From: a halophilic archaeon
Lineage (GTDB): Archaea; Halobacteriota; Halobacteria; Halobacteriales; Haladaptataceae
Direction of reading: 5' to 3'
Length of the DNA stretch: 64,000 nucleotides
Assembly (NCBI GenBank): GCA_003298465.1
Contig: QNGA01000001.1
Location: forward strand, 806,001-870,000
Positions 32,825 through 41,392 of this stretch are shown here, one piece after another (the stretch's first letter is position 1; every line of letters begins with the position of its first letter). A program made the translations under genes and the position numbers. Under the pieces are notes generated by a model. That model was not told the DNA's origin. It saw only the letters and a program-made list of their open reading frames with translations, and made no database searches.

Positions 32825-35026
32825 ATGGGTTCCCCGACTGGCAGTTCGCTCTCCCGACGCGGCCTCCTCACCGCCGCCGCGCTCGGTGCGACTGGTCGCG
32901 GCGCTGCGACCACGAGTTCGCCGACCACGGTATCGCAGGACGCGCCCTCCGTGCGGTGGACGTTCGAACCGTCGGACGTCGACTTCGTCTATCCGGTGAC
33001 CGTCAGCGGCGGCACCGCCTACGCCGTCACCCGGTCGGACCCGTCGAACTCGTCGGGTGATTCGGACTGGCGCACGTCGCTGCACGCCTTCGACGTCGAG
33101 AGCGGCGAGGAGGAGTGGAACCGGACGTTCGGCGACTACGCGTCGTTCCACGAGACGGGCGACGGCCTCGTGTACGCCGTCGGCACCGAACGCAACGACG
33201 ACCAGGCGGCCTCGACGCTGTACGCGTTCGACGGCGAGAGCGGTCTGGTGGAGTGGAAGAAGAGTCGGAACAGAACGGCCGAAAGCGCCCCGCGACTCGT
33301 CGACGACGAACTGTACGTCTCCTGGGACCGGTCGCTGGTCGCGTACGACCCGACGTCCGGCGAGCGGCGATGGACGTTCGACGGCGTCGAGAACCTGATC
33401 ACCTCGGCGCTCTCCTCGTTCCCGATTCACACTGACGAGACGCTGTTCCTGTCCGACCGCGGGTCTATCGTCGCCGTCGACCGCAGTGACGGGACCGAGC
33501 GGTGGCGCGAGACCCTGTCGGGAACCACCCGGCGACCGGTCTCGACCGACGGCGAGCGCGTCCTCGTCTGGGGGGAGCACGGCGTGGTCGCGCTCGGCGT
33601 CGCGGACGGTTCCCGGCGATGGGAACTCGACTTGCAGTCCGACGGGCACTGGTTCCCCGGCACGGTTCACGACGGGACGATGTACGTCTGGGGAGCAGGG
33701 CTGTACGCCGTCGACGTCGCGAGCGGCGACGAGCAGTGGCGGTTCGAGACGTCGACCGGGAGGAGGGAGGGAGGTCTCTCGCCGCACGTCGCCGACGGGA
33801 CGGTGTACGCGCCGACTCGCGAGGGGTCGCTCTACGCGGTCGACGCGGCGAACGGCGACGAGCAGTGGTCGTTCGAGAAGGACGGGACGATGAACCCGCT
33901 CTGGGGCGAGACGATGGGCGGCAGCGTCTACGTCGCCGTCGGCAACGGGGTGTACGCCCTCGACGCTCGGAGCGGCGACCGGCAGTGGCGGTTCGCGCCG
34001 TCGGCGGCGGAGACGACGACGGACCGGTCCGCGGACGAACGAAGGAGGGCGTCCCGAAAGATGGTGTGGTCGGAGGCGACCGACGAACTCGTCTTCGCCG
34101 GGGCCAACGACGGCAGCCTGTACGCCATCGAGCGCCAGCGCTCGCTGCTCGCCGCCGCGATGGACGACGCGAGCGAGTTCCTCGGTTCGGGTCCCGGCAT
34201 GGCGCTCGCGGGCGTCCTCGGCGGTGCCGGCGTGCTCGCCGCGTACCGCCGACTCGACGCCGCCGACCGAACGGCCGGGGGGGCCGTCGACCCGGACGAC
34301 TCCGACCCGGAGTACGGCACGCTCGAACTGCTCCGCACGGGGCCGGCGACCGAGACGTACCGGGTGCGCGAGCGGACCGGGGACGGCCCTCGCGTCGTCG
34401 CCGAGACGCGCCTGACCGACCCCGACCGCGCGGACGCCTTCCGCGCGGCGGTCGAGCGCTGGGCGGCGATGGACGACCGCCCCGGCGTCCTCGCCGTTCT
34501 CGACCGGGGCGACGACCCGGAGCCGTGGGTCCGGACGCCCGCTTTCCGACGCTCGCTCGCGGACGCCGGCGACGTCCGGGTCGCCGAGCGCGTCGACGCC
34601 GTCTCGGCCGCGAACGTGGCCGTCCACCGGGCGCACGGCGACGGCGTCGTCCACGGAGGACTCTCGCCCGCGACGGTCCTGTTCGACGACCCGACGGACG
34701 CGGTGGTGGGGGACTGGGAACTCGCGGCCGCGCTGGAGCGGTCCGAGGCGTCGGCGTACGCCGCACCGGAGCAGGTCGCGGGCGAGGACGCCGACGCGAA
34801 GACCGACCAGTATCGCCTCGCGGCGACCGCCTACTACGCCCTCACGGGGGAAGCGCCGTCCGCCGGCACCGACGGCGAGTGGACGCCGCCGAGCGACCGC
34901 GACCCCTCGCTTCCGCCGGAACTGGACGACGTGCTCGCCACCGCGATGGCCGACGACCCCGGCGACCGGTACGAGTCGGTCGTGAAGTTCGACGATGCGC
35001 TGCGGTGGGCCGCGTTCCGTGTGTAG
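32825..35026 (+). CDS. Receptor-like protein: PQQ beta-propeller, one membrane helix, cytosolic pseudokinase
   Basis: 733 residues. A Tat-like signal (SRRGLLTAAALGA, residues 10-22) precedes about 400 residues of PQQ-type propeller blades with repeated motifs such as LYAFDGESG, LYAVDAANGDEQWSFE and VYALDARSGDRQWRF. One hydrophobic helix (PGMALAGVLGGAGVLAA, about 456-472) follows. The last 240 residues resemble a protein kinase: YRVRERTGDGPRVVAETRL in the N-lobe, HGGLSPATVLFDD at about 610, VVGDWELAAAL near 630 and YAAPEQVAGEDADAKTDQYRLA. The VAIK lysine and the HRD aspartate are both missing, so a pseudokinase is likely. The propeller should face outside. Natural partner or ligand unknown; the PhnDCE operon is upstream. 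Confidence 0.85.
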   Translation: MGSPTGSSLSRRGLLTAAALGATGRGAATTSSPTTVSQDAPSVRWTFEPSDVDFVYPVTVSGGTAYAVTRSDPSNSSGDSDWRTSLHAFDVESGEEEWNRTFGDYASFHETGDGLVYAVGTERNDDQAASTLYAFDGESGLVEWKKSRNRTAESAPRLVDDELYVSWDRSLVAYDPTSGERRWTFDGVENLITSALSSFPIHTDETLFLSDRGSIVAVDRSDGTERWRETLSGTTRRPVSTDGERVLVWGEHGVVALGVADGSRRWELDLQSDGHWFPGTVHDGTMYVWGAGLYAVDVASGDEQWRFETSTGRREGGLSPHVADGTVYAPTREGSLYAVDAANGDEQWSFEKDGTMNPLWGETMGGSVYVAVGNGVYALDARSGDRQWRFAPSAAETTTDRSADERRRASRKMVWSEATDELVFAGANDGSLYAIERQRSLLAAAMDDASEFLGSGPGMALAGVLGGAGVLAAYRRLDAADRTAGGAVDPDDSDPEYGTLELLRTGPATETYRVRERTGDGPRVVAETRLTDPDRADAFRAAVERWAAMDDRPGVLAVLDRGDDPEPWVRTPAFRRSLADAGDVRVAERVDAVSAANVAVHRAHGDGVVHGGLSPATVLFDDPTDAVVGDWELAAALERSEASAYAAPEQVAGEDADAKTDQYRLAATAYYALTGEAPSAGTDGEWTPPSDRDPSLPPELDDVLATAMADDPGDRYESVVKFDDALRWAAFRV

Positions 35027-35106
35027 GCGCGACCGCTCGGTCCCACCGGGTCGCGCCGGTCCCGTCGTTCGGGAGATACAAGCCGGTCGCGCGAACAACG
35101 GACTGT

Positions 35107-35868
35107 ATGGACCTCGCCGAACTCGCCGAACGCTACGACGAGCGCCTGCGAACAGAGGACTTCGCCGACGTGGACGCGAGCGCGAACGGACTCCAGGTCG
35201 GGCCGGACGAAAAGGAGGTGGAGACGGTGGCGTTCGCCGTCGACGCGGCCGCCCAGACCATCGCGGAGGCGGCCGACCGCGACGCCGACGCGCTGGTCGT
35301 CCACCACGGCCTCTCGTGGGGCGGCTTCGAGCGCGTGACGGGCCGCACACACGACCGCGTCGCCGCGCTCGTCGAGAACGACGTGGCGCTGTACGTCTCC
35401 CACCTGCCGCTCGACGCCCACCCGGAACTGGGCAACGCCGCCGGCATCGCCGACCTGCTGGACCTGGACGACCGCGAGGCGTTCGGGCGCATGGGTCCCG
35501 AGCACGTCGGCCAGCGCGGGCGCGGCGAGTGGGACCGCGACGACCTCCGGGCGACGCTCGACGCGGAACTGGACACGGGCGGCCGGGACGTACGGGTACT
35601 CGACTTCGGCCCCGAGCGCGTCGAGGACGTCGCCATCGTCACCGGCAGCGGCGTCGACTGGCTGGACGAGGCGGCCGCCGCGGGCGCGGACGCGCTCGTG
35701 ACCGGCGAGGGAAAGCAGAAGGCGTACCACGAGGCCCGCGAAGCGGGCGTGAACGTCTTCCTCGCGGGTCACTACGCGACGGAGACGTTCGGCGTGCGGT
35801 CGCTCCGCGCGCTCGCCGACGAGTGGGGGCTGGCGACGACGTTCGTCGACGCGCCGACCGGACTCTGA
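35107..35868 (+). CDS. Nif3-like dinuclear metal-center protein
   Basis: 253 residues. The metal ligands characteristic of the Nif3/NGG1p-interacting factor family can be seen: DALVVHHGLSWGG (paired histidines), LYVSHLPLDAHPELGN (histidine and aspartate) and the C-terminal FLAGHYATETFGV (histidine and glutamate). Archaeal members are hexamers; several are thought to be GTP cyclohydrolase-like, yet no firm role is established. Stand-alone gene after the receptor-pseudokinase. Confidence 0.9.
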   Translation: MDLAELAERYDERLRTEDFADVDASANGLQVGPDEKEVETVAFAVDAAAQTIAEAADRDADALVVHHGLSWGGFERVTGRTHDRVAALVENDVALYVSHLPLDAHPELGNAAGIADLLDLDDREAFGRMGPEHVGQRGRGEWDRDDLRATLDAELDTGGRDVRVLDFGPERVEDVAIVTGSGVDWLDEAAAAGADALVTGEGKQKAYHEAREAGVNVFLAGHYATETFGVRSLRALADEWGLATTFVDAPTGL

Positions 35869-35926
35869 CCGCCGTCGTTTCCTCGTTCTGACACCATCGC
35901 CGGACGATTTCGCTCGAAATGGGAGG

Positions 35927-35935
35927 TATTAAAAC
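35927..35935 (+). promoter_or_regulatory. TATA-like box before the hairpin RNA candidate
   Basis: TATTAAAAC in an AT-rich island at the start of a 341-base gene-free segment. It is 274 bases from the next gene start (36210), far too distant for a usual leaderless haloarchaeal transcript, but lies 25-33 bases before the left arm of a long hairpin. Confidence 0.5.
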
Positions 35936-35959
35936 GCGGGCAGCCGAGAATCGAATCGT

Positions 35960-36032
35960 GTGTCCGGCGGGTCTCCACGGCTCGAGAGGGCCGCCGGGAC
36001 AACCGGGTCACGTCCCGGCTCTCGCCGGACAC
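35960..36032 (+). ncRNA. Candidate structured small RNA
   Basis: The right arm 36012-36032 (21 bases) pairs without interruption to three left segments: GTGTCCGG (35960-35967) with CCGGACAC, CGAGAG (35983-35988) with CTCTCG, and CCGGGAC (35994-36000) with GTCCCGG. Only left-side bulges of 15 and 5 bases break it; the apical loop is 11 bases. A competing stem, CGGCGG (35965-35970) with CCGCCG (35991-35996), could form instead. A TATA-like box ends 25 bases upstream of the left arm. No known RNA family was recognised: it does not match SRP, RNase P or tRNA signatures. Being in a GC-rich genome, some pairing is expected by chance, so this stays a candidate. Confidence 0.45.
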
Positions 36033-36122
36033 GGGCCGTCGCCGACCGGCCCCGATGGCCGAACCGTCAGGTTGCGGCCAATCGAAGCGCCGCTGGCGAC
36101 TGACCCGCCGCCACGCGCGCCC

Positions 36123-36192
36123 GCTGTGGTAGTCGGCAACACAGCTCCTTTCCGACAGCGGCGTGTCACGTAGCGGAACGAAGAAGGTTCCG
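36123..36192 (+). repeat. Two short inverted repeats upstream of the HTH regulator gene
   Basis: GCTGTG (36123-36128) with CACAGC (36140-36145), loop 11 bases; and CGGAAC (36174-36179) with GTTCCG (36187-36192), loop 7 bases. The second ends 17 bases before the ATG at 36210 and could be an operator for the regulator itself or the end of the RNA starting near 35960. Confidence 0.4.
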
Positions 36193-36209
36193 TCCGCCCA
36201 CTAGGTCGC

Positions 36210-36869
36210 ATGAGTTACATCGTCGAGATACTCGCGACGGTCGCATCGTTTCCGCTCGGGGAGCTCATACGACGGAACCCCGGGGCCAGGGTCGAACTGG
36301 AGCAGGTCGTCCCGACCGACGACGGACTGGTGCCGTTCTTCTGGGTTCGCGGCGTGGACGCGTCGGTCGCCACCGACGCGGACGAGGTCGACCCGGCGCT
36401 CGACGAGGTCGACGTGCTCGACGACGCCGGCGACGCGCTGCTGTGTCGCACCGTCTGGGACCGGAACGCGCCCGGCCTCCAGCAGGTCATCGTCGACTCG
36501 GGCGTGACACTGCTGGAAGCGACCGGGACCGACGACGGCTGGCGGTTCCAGTTCCGATTCACGGACCAGCGCGACGCCCGGCGGTTCCAGACGGACCTCC
36601 GGGAGCGAGACGTGGCCTTCGAGATACTCCGGGTGTACTCGGTCAGGGAGATGGTGGAGCGCCGGCACGGCATCACGCCCGAACAGCACGAGGCTATCGT
36701 GGCGGTTCACGACGCGGGATTCTTCGAGACGCCGCGCAGAACCTCGCTCGAAGCCGTGGCCGAGCGACTCGGCATCTCGGCGCAGGCGCTGTCGATGCGG
36801 TACCGCCGCGGACTCGACACGCTCCTGGACGACGTCCTCCACGCCGAGGAGAAGGTCGCCGAAACTTGA
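36210..36869 (+). CDS. Bacterio-opsin activator-type HTH regulator
   Basis: 219 residues. The N-terminal 150 residues form the sensor-like domain found in Bat-related proteins (SYIVEILATVASFPLGELIRR split at the start), and the C-terminal HTH_10 domain is seen as TPEQHEAIVAVHDAGFFETP and LEAVAERLGISAQALSMRYRRG. Such regulators are common in haloarchaea and act on genes of unknown identity. The start is preceded by the inverted repeat at 36174-36192. Confidence 0.88.
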   Translation: MSYIVEILATVASFPLGELIRRNPGARVELEQVVPTDDGLVPFFWVRGVDASVATDADEVDPALDEVDVLDDAGDALLCRTVWDRNAPGLQQVIVDSGVTLLEATGTDDGWRFQFRFTDQRDARRFQTDLRERDVAFEILRVYSVREMVERRHGITPEQHEAIVAVHDAGFFETPRRTSLEAVAERLGISAQALSMRYRRGLDTLLDDVLHAEEKVAET

Positions 36870-36923
36870 AGCCCTGAAGGTGTCAACCCGAATCCTTCTC
36901 CGGCAAGGTCGATAACCGAAATC

Positions 36924-37190
36924 GTGACCGAAAATCCCTACGCCGGTTCGAGTGACTGGCACGTAATCGAGTTCGACGCTACGCGCCAGTCGCCGTCGGA
37001 GACGGTTATCACCGCCGTCACCGACGTCGAGTCGTCGACGCCGGCCGAACTCGACGAGCGACTGTACGACGTCGTCGACCCCGACGCCCTCGACTCGCTG
37101 GTGAACGGGTCGTCGTCGGTCGAACGCGTCGAGTTCTCGTTCTGCGGTCACGACCTGATCGTCGACCGCGACGGAGTCGTCGTCCGGTAA
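36924..37190 (+). CDS. HalOD1 output-domain protein
   Basis: 88 residues from a GTG. The whole protein is one HalOD1 domain, seen by the ETVITAVTDVE..T.AEL pattern, LYDVVDPDALDSL and the C-terminal FCGHDLIVDRDGVVVR. HalOD1 is a haloarchaeal domain thought to serve as an output of signal transduction. It follows the HTH regulator by 54 bases and precedes deoxyhypusine synthase. Confidence 0.85.
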   Translation: MTENPYAGSSDWHVIEFDATRQSPSETVITAVTDVESSTPAELDERLYDVVDPDALDSLVNGSSSVERVEFSFCGHDLIVDRDGVVVR

Positions 37191-37229
37191 TCGCGACGTT
37201 GAAGCGGGTAGGGTCCGCAAGGAGGGTAC

Positions 37230-38273
37230 ATGAGCGACGACGACCACCACGTCCACCGCGAGGAGTTCGAACACGACCCGGTCGCCCACGCCGAGGCCCG
37301 CGCCGGGATGACGGTCGGCGAACTCGCCGAGGAGTACGGCGCGGCGGGCGTCGGAGCGGCCACCGTCCACGAAGCGGTCGACGTGTACGCCGAGATGCTG
37401 GACGAGGACGTGACGAACTTCTTCGGTCTGGCGGGTGCGATGGTCCCGACCGGGATGCGACGCATCGTCGCCGACCTCATCCGGGACGGCCACGTCGACG
37501 CGCTGGTGACGACCGGCGCGAACCTCACCCACGACGCCATCGAGGCCATCGGCGGAAAACACCACCACGGACGGGCGGACCCACCCTGCTCGCACCAGGA
37601 CGAGTCGGACGAACGGTCCGGGACGTCGATGCGCGAACACGACGAACGGCTCCGCGACGAGGAGGTCGACCGCATCTACAACGTCTACCTGCCCCAGGAG
37701 CACTTCGCGCTGTTCGAGGGCCACCTCCGCGAGGAGGTGTTCCCCCCGCTCGAAGCGGAGGGTGCGGTGAGCATCCGGCGACTCACCGAGGAACTCGGCC
37801 GGGCGAACGCCGCGGTCAACGACCGCGAGGGCGTCGACGAAGGTCCCGGCATCGCCGCCGCGGCATACGAGAACGACGTACCCATCTACTGCCCCGCCGT
37901 GCAGGATTCGGTGCTCGGGTTGCAGGCGTGGATGTACTCCCAGACCTCGGAGTTCACGCTCGACGCGCTGGCGGACATGACGACCATCACCGACCAGGCG
38001 TTCGACGCGGACGAGGCGGGCGCGATGGTCGTCGGCGGCGGCGTCCCCAAGAACTACGTCCTCCAGACGATGCTCGTCTCCCCGGACGCCTACGACTACG
38101 CCGTCCAGTTGACGATGGACCCGCCCCAGACCGGCGGACTCTCCGGCGCGACCCTGGACGAGGCGCGCTCGTGGGGGAAACTGGAGAAGGCCGCCCGGAA
38201 CGTCTCGGTGTACGCCGACGCGACCATCACGCTCCCGCTCGTCGTCGCCGCCGCGCGCGAACGGGTCGAGTGA
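37230..38273 (+). CDS. dys: Deoxyhypusine synthase
   Basis: 347 residues. NAD-binding and active-site segments: VTTGANLTHDAIEAIGG, PIYCPAVQDSVLG, VVGGGVPKNYVLQ and the catalytic lysine 317 in ARSWGKLEKAA. It attaches an aminobutyl group to a lysine of aIF5A; in haloarchaea the donor is thought to be an agmatine-derived polyamine, which would come from the arginine decarboxylase at 2955. A histidine/acid-rich insert (about residues 110-150, KHHHGRADPPCSH) is present. The gene stands between two regulatory genes but has no clear regulatory link. Confidence 0.96.
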   Translation: MSDDDHHVHREEFEHDPVAHAEARAGMTVGELAEEYGAAGVGAATVHEAVDVYAEMLDEDVTNFFGLAGAMVPTGMRRIVADLIRDGHVDALVTTGANLTHDAIEAIGGKHHHGRADPPCSHQDESDERSGTSMREHDERLRDEEVDRIYNVYLPQEHFALFEGHLREEVFPPLEAEGAVSIRRLTEELGRANAAVNDREGVDEGPGIAAAAYENDVPIYCPAVQDSVLGLQAWMYSQTSEFTLDALADMTTITDQAFDADEAGAMVVGGGVPKNYVLQTMLVSPDAYDYAVQLTMDPPQTGGLSGATLDEARSWGKLEKAARNVSVYADATITLPLVVAAARERVE

Positions 38274-38277
38274 GGCG

Positions 38278-38970
38278 TCACCCCAGCAGTTTCGCCTCGG
38301 CCTTGCGCAGGTGTTCCAGCAGGGTCGCCTTCGAGACGCCGAGTTCCTCCGCGAGGTCGGCGGCGGTCACCTCGCGGGGCCACTCGTAGTACCCCCGGCG
38401 ACGCGCGAGTTCGAACGCCTCGCGCTGGCGCTCCGAGAGGTCGTCCGTGCGGAGGATGCCGGCCCCGGTCTCGGCCGTCGCGACGTGGCGCACGCGCACG
38501 TCGGCGTCCATCTCCTCCTCGACGGCGGCGACGCGCTCGTCGACCTCCTCGCGCGTCGCGTCGACGATGACGGTCCAGTACTCCCGGCCGCCGTGCATCC
38601 TGACCGGTTCGTCGGGGATGAACCCCCGCGAGACGAGCGCGTCGTTGATGCTGTTCGTCAGGTCGTACCGGACGACGATTCCGCGCGTCGCGCTGCCGAA
38701 CGCCGTCGCGTCGGCGTCGCTCGCGTGGGGATGCTCCGTCTCCCAGACCGAGTCCGTGAGCGGCGAGTCGCGGACGGCGTCGACGAGCGCGTCCACCGTC
38801 TCCGCGGAGTCGCCGTAGGCGGTGAACCGGCCCGTCGCCAGTCCCTCGATGCTGTGGACGCCGTGGCCGAGCAGTCCGCCGGGCGCGCGCTCGGTCACCT
38901 GGAGCGTCCAGCAGTCCGGGTGCCAGATGTCCAGCGTCACCCTGAGTCCGACTTCGTCCGGCGGCGTCAT
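38278..38970 (-). CDS. Bacterio-opsin activator-type HTH regulator
   Basis: 230 residues starting MTPPDEVGLRVTLDIWHPDCW. Residues 1-160 form the Bat-type N-terminal domain, and the C-terminal 60 are HTH_10: LSERQREAFELARRRGYYEWP then VTAADLAEELGVSKATLLEHL. The combination LARRRGYYEWPRE is the family's most conserved segment. It ends 4 bases from deoxyhypusine synthase and is divergent from the GTPase gene. The longer frame to 39000 adds 10 unconserved residues. Confidence 0.9.
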   Translation of the reverse strand: MTPPDEVGLRVTLDIWHPDCWTLQVTERAPGGLLGHGVHSIEGLATGRFTAYGDSAETVDALVDAVRDSPLTDSVWETEHPHASDADATAFGSATRGIVVRYDLTNSINDALVSRGFIPDEPVRMHGGREYWTVIVDATREEVDERVAAVEEEMDADVRVRHVATAETGAGILRTDDLSERQREAFELARRRGYYEWPREVTAADLAEELGVSKATLLEHLRKAEAKLLG

Positions 38971-39103
38971 CTTCTCTGCCAAGAGGTGACAGGCCGACAA
39001 AAGGATGTTCGACAGATAGTTGTCATCCCCGGCGGGTCGACCGACCGCTCGGCGGTCGAGCGCTCGTCCGGCGGAGGCCCCGCGAAACCGTCTATGGACG
39101 GCC

Positions 39104-39112
39104 TTTTAAGCG
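39104..39112 (+). promoter_or_regulatory. TATA-like box for the NOG1-type GTPase gene
   Basis: TTTTAAGCG, 21-29 bases before the ATG at 39133, consistent with a leaderless transcript; it decides the start, since the open frame extends far upstream. Confidence 0.5.
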
Positions 39113-39132
39113 ACGGGGACGTACGCACGCCC

Positions 39133-40092
39133 ATGATTTTCGAGAACCTGCCGACGACGCCCACGTCGGAGGAGCTACTCGACATGGCGTTCTCGCGGGC
39201 GGCGCGTGCGGGCCGAGCCAAGAGCGGCGTCGAAGCCCAGCAGTCGATGCTCCAGACCGCCTCGAACGTCCTCTCGGACAACCTGGAGAACGTCGTCACG
39301 GCGTGGCCCGACTTCGGCGAGGTCGACCCCTTCTACTACGAACTCGCCGACGCCATCGTGGACGTGGACGAAGTGCGACAGAGCCTCTCCGAGATACAGT
39401 GGGCCGCCCGGAAGACGAAGGAGATCGGCCGGGAGTACCAGGCGAAACTCTCCGGCGACGTGGACACCTCGCGCAAGTTCCGCAAGCAGGCGTTCGCCCG
39501 CCTCGCCGACGTGGTCGAGGAGGTCGACGACGACCTGGCGCGCGTCGGCGACGCGCGCAACGACCTCCGGGACCTGCCCGACATCGACCCGGACGACCCG
39601 ACCGTCGTCGTCGCCGGCTATCCGAACGTCGGCAAGTCGTCGTTCGTCAGCGCGGTCACGCGCGCCAGCAACGAGATAGCGGAGTACCCCTTCACGACGA
39701 AGGGCGTCCGCGTCGGCCACTTCGAGCGCGACCACGTCCGCTACCAGATAGTCGATACGCCCGGCCTGCTCGACCGCCCCCCGGCGGAGCGCAACGACAT
39801 CGAGGCCCAGGCCGTCTCCGCGCTCGAACATCTCGCGGACTGCGTCCTGTTCGTCGTCGACGCCAGCGGTTACTGCGGGTTCGACGTCGACGCACAGCTC
39901 GCGCTCCGCGACGGAGTCCCGGAGCAGTTCGGCGACACCCCCGTGCTCACCGTCTGCAACAAGGCCGACCTCTCGACCGACGTCGACGCCGACCGCTTCA
40001 TGAGCGTCGAGAACGGCGAGAACGTCGACGAGACGCTCGACGCGGCCGTCGAAGCGATCGGGTACGAACCCGAACTCCCCTTCGACGGCTGA
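39133..40092 (+). CDS. NOG1/OBG-family GTPase
   Basis: 319 residues. GTPase motifs: G1 GYPNVGKSS, G2 region EYPFTTKGVRVGHF, G3 DTPGLLDRP and G4 CNKADLS. The long helical N-terminal domain (residues 1-150, LDMAFSRAARAGRAKSG...) is that of the NOG1 group, which assists assembly of the large ribosomal subunit in eukaryotes. The archaeal protein lacks the eukaryotic C-terminal extension. Its 3' end overlaps the convergent DUF389 ORF by 223 bases. Confidence 0.9.
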   Translation: MIFENLPTTPTSEELLDMAFSRAARAGRAKSGVEAQQSMLQTASNVLSDNLENVVTAWPDFGEVDPFYYELADAIVDVDEVRQSLSEIQWAARKTKEIGREYQAKLSGDVDTSRKFRKQAFARLADVVEEVDDDLARVGDARNDLRDLPDIDPDDPTVVVAGYPNVGKSSFVSAVTRASNEIAEYPFTTKGVRVGHFERDHVRYQIVDTPGLLDRPPAERNDIEAQAVSALEHLADCVLFVVDASGYCGFDVDAQLALRDGVPEQFGDTPVLTVCNKADLSTDVDADRFMSVENGENVDETLDAAVEAIGYEPELPFDG

Positions 40093-41360
40093 CGCTCCGG
40101 ACGGGCGACAGCGTAGTCTTTGTACTGGACGCGGACGGTGACCGGTTCGCCGGTCTCGGCCGCGATGCGTCGCCTGAGCCGCTCCGGAAGGTCGGGATAC
40201 GACCGGCCCGACGTTCGCTGCAACACCACGGTGACCGTCCGCGACGAGGAGAGGAACGGGGTCGCGTACCCCGAACGAACCGCGACCACGTCGAGACCGG
40301 CGTACCGCTCGTCGGCGACGACGTCGGACACCGTCTCCGTCGCCTCCTGCTCGTACGACAGTTGCTCGTACGTGCCCAAGAGCACGCCGCCGACGGCCGC
40401 GAGGAGGACGACCGCCGCGACCAGTATCGGAGTGCGTTTTCTCACGTGGCCGACGACGCTGTTCTCGGACCGGTAGCCGAGGTACAGGAGCGTGGCCCAG
40501 ACCGCGACGTTGATAGTGACGAGCGTGATGACGAGCAACAGGAACGACCCGACCGCGAGCGCGACCGAGCCCCAGACGAGCGCGATGCCGGTCGTCGCCG
40601 CCGCCGGAACGAGCGCCGCCGCGACCATCACGCCGACGAGCGCCGTCGGCCCCTTCGTCGTAATCGAGAACGCCGCCGCGCCGCCCGCCGCCAGCGCGAC
40701 GGCCACCGACACCGCCGTCGGCGCGACGCGAATCCCCACGAGTTCCAGCGCCGTCACCCCGAGCCCCGTCGGGACGAACCCGACCAGTTTGAGCAGGAAG
40801 CTGAACGCGGTCGCCCCGACGATGGCCACGAACAGTCCGGCGACCTGGTAGTAGATGCTGTCTATCAGCATCCTGCCGTCGCCGGTGATTGCGCCGACGC
40901 CCGCGGTGAGGACGGGGCCGACCATGGGCGCGATGACCATCGACCCGACGACGATGGCCGGGGAGTCGCCGAGCAGTCCGCCCGCGGCGATGATCGCCGA
41001 CAGGAAGACCATCCAGACGAACGAGTACCAGTCCCGCGCCATGTCGCGCGCCTTCGACCGCAGCATGGTCGTCGCCAGCGGTGAGAACGTGCTGGAGTAC
41101 CGATCTTCCAGCGTCTCCATCGACGGCGTGGTCGCGGTTTCGGCGCTGCCGACGACGGTGTACGCGTCTTCCGCGAGGCCGGCCTCGTGAAGCCGTTCGA
41201 ACACGTCGTCGACCGCGTCGGTCGGGATCGGGAACTCGATGAGCGTACCTCCCTCCCCCGATTGCGCGGCCGTAGCGACGTAGTCGACGTCCTCGTCGTC
41301 GAGCGCCGACAGTATCTCGTCGCGCTTGTCGTCAGGGGTGAGAACGTGTACGAGACGCAC
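39870..41360 (-). CDS. DUF389/TIGR00341 membrane protein with an extra C-terminal tail
   Basis: 496 residues as an open frame. Residues 1-75 form a small ACT-like cytosolic domain (MRLVHVLTPDDKRDEIL), then about eight membrane helices with the family signature SAIIAAGGLLGDSPAIVVGS and MVIAPMVGPVL. The normal protein should end near VRVQYKDYAVAR (about residue 420), but no stop occurs and the frame runs 74 more codons antisense through the GTPase gene, giving a serine-rich tail. Role of DUF389 proteins is unknown. A T-rich minus-strand element (about 41376-41390) may be the promoter. Confidence 0.82.
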   Translation of the reverse strand: MRLVHVLTPDDKRDEILSALDDEDVDYVATAAQSGEGGTLIEFPIPTDAVDDVFERLHEAGLAEDAYTVVGSAETATTPSMETLEDRYSSTFSPLATTMLRSKARDMARDWYSFVWMVFLSAIIAAGGLLGDSPAIVVGSMVIAPMVGPVLTAGVGAITGDGRMLIDSIYYQVAGLFVAIVGATAFSFLLKLVGFVPTGLGVTALELVGIRVAPTAVSVAVALAAGGAAAFSITTKGPTALVGVMVAAALVPAAATTGIALVWGSVALAVGSFLLLVITLVTINVAVWATLLYLGYRSENSVVGHVRKRTPILVAAVVLLAAVGGVLLGTYEQLSYEQEATETVSDVVADERYAGLDVVAVRSGYATPFLSSSRTVTVVLQRTSGRSYPDLPERLRRRIAAETGEPVTVRVQYKDYAVARPERQPSKGSSGSYPIASTAASSVSSTFSPFSTLMKRSASTSVERSALLQTVSTGVSPNCSGTPSRSASCASTSNPQ

Positions 41361-41392
41361 GTTCGTGCAAGGATACGGCCCGGAAAAAGCGT

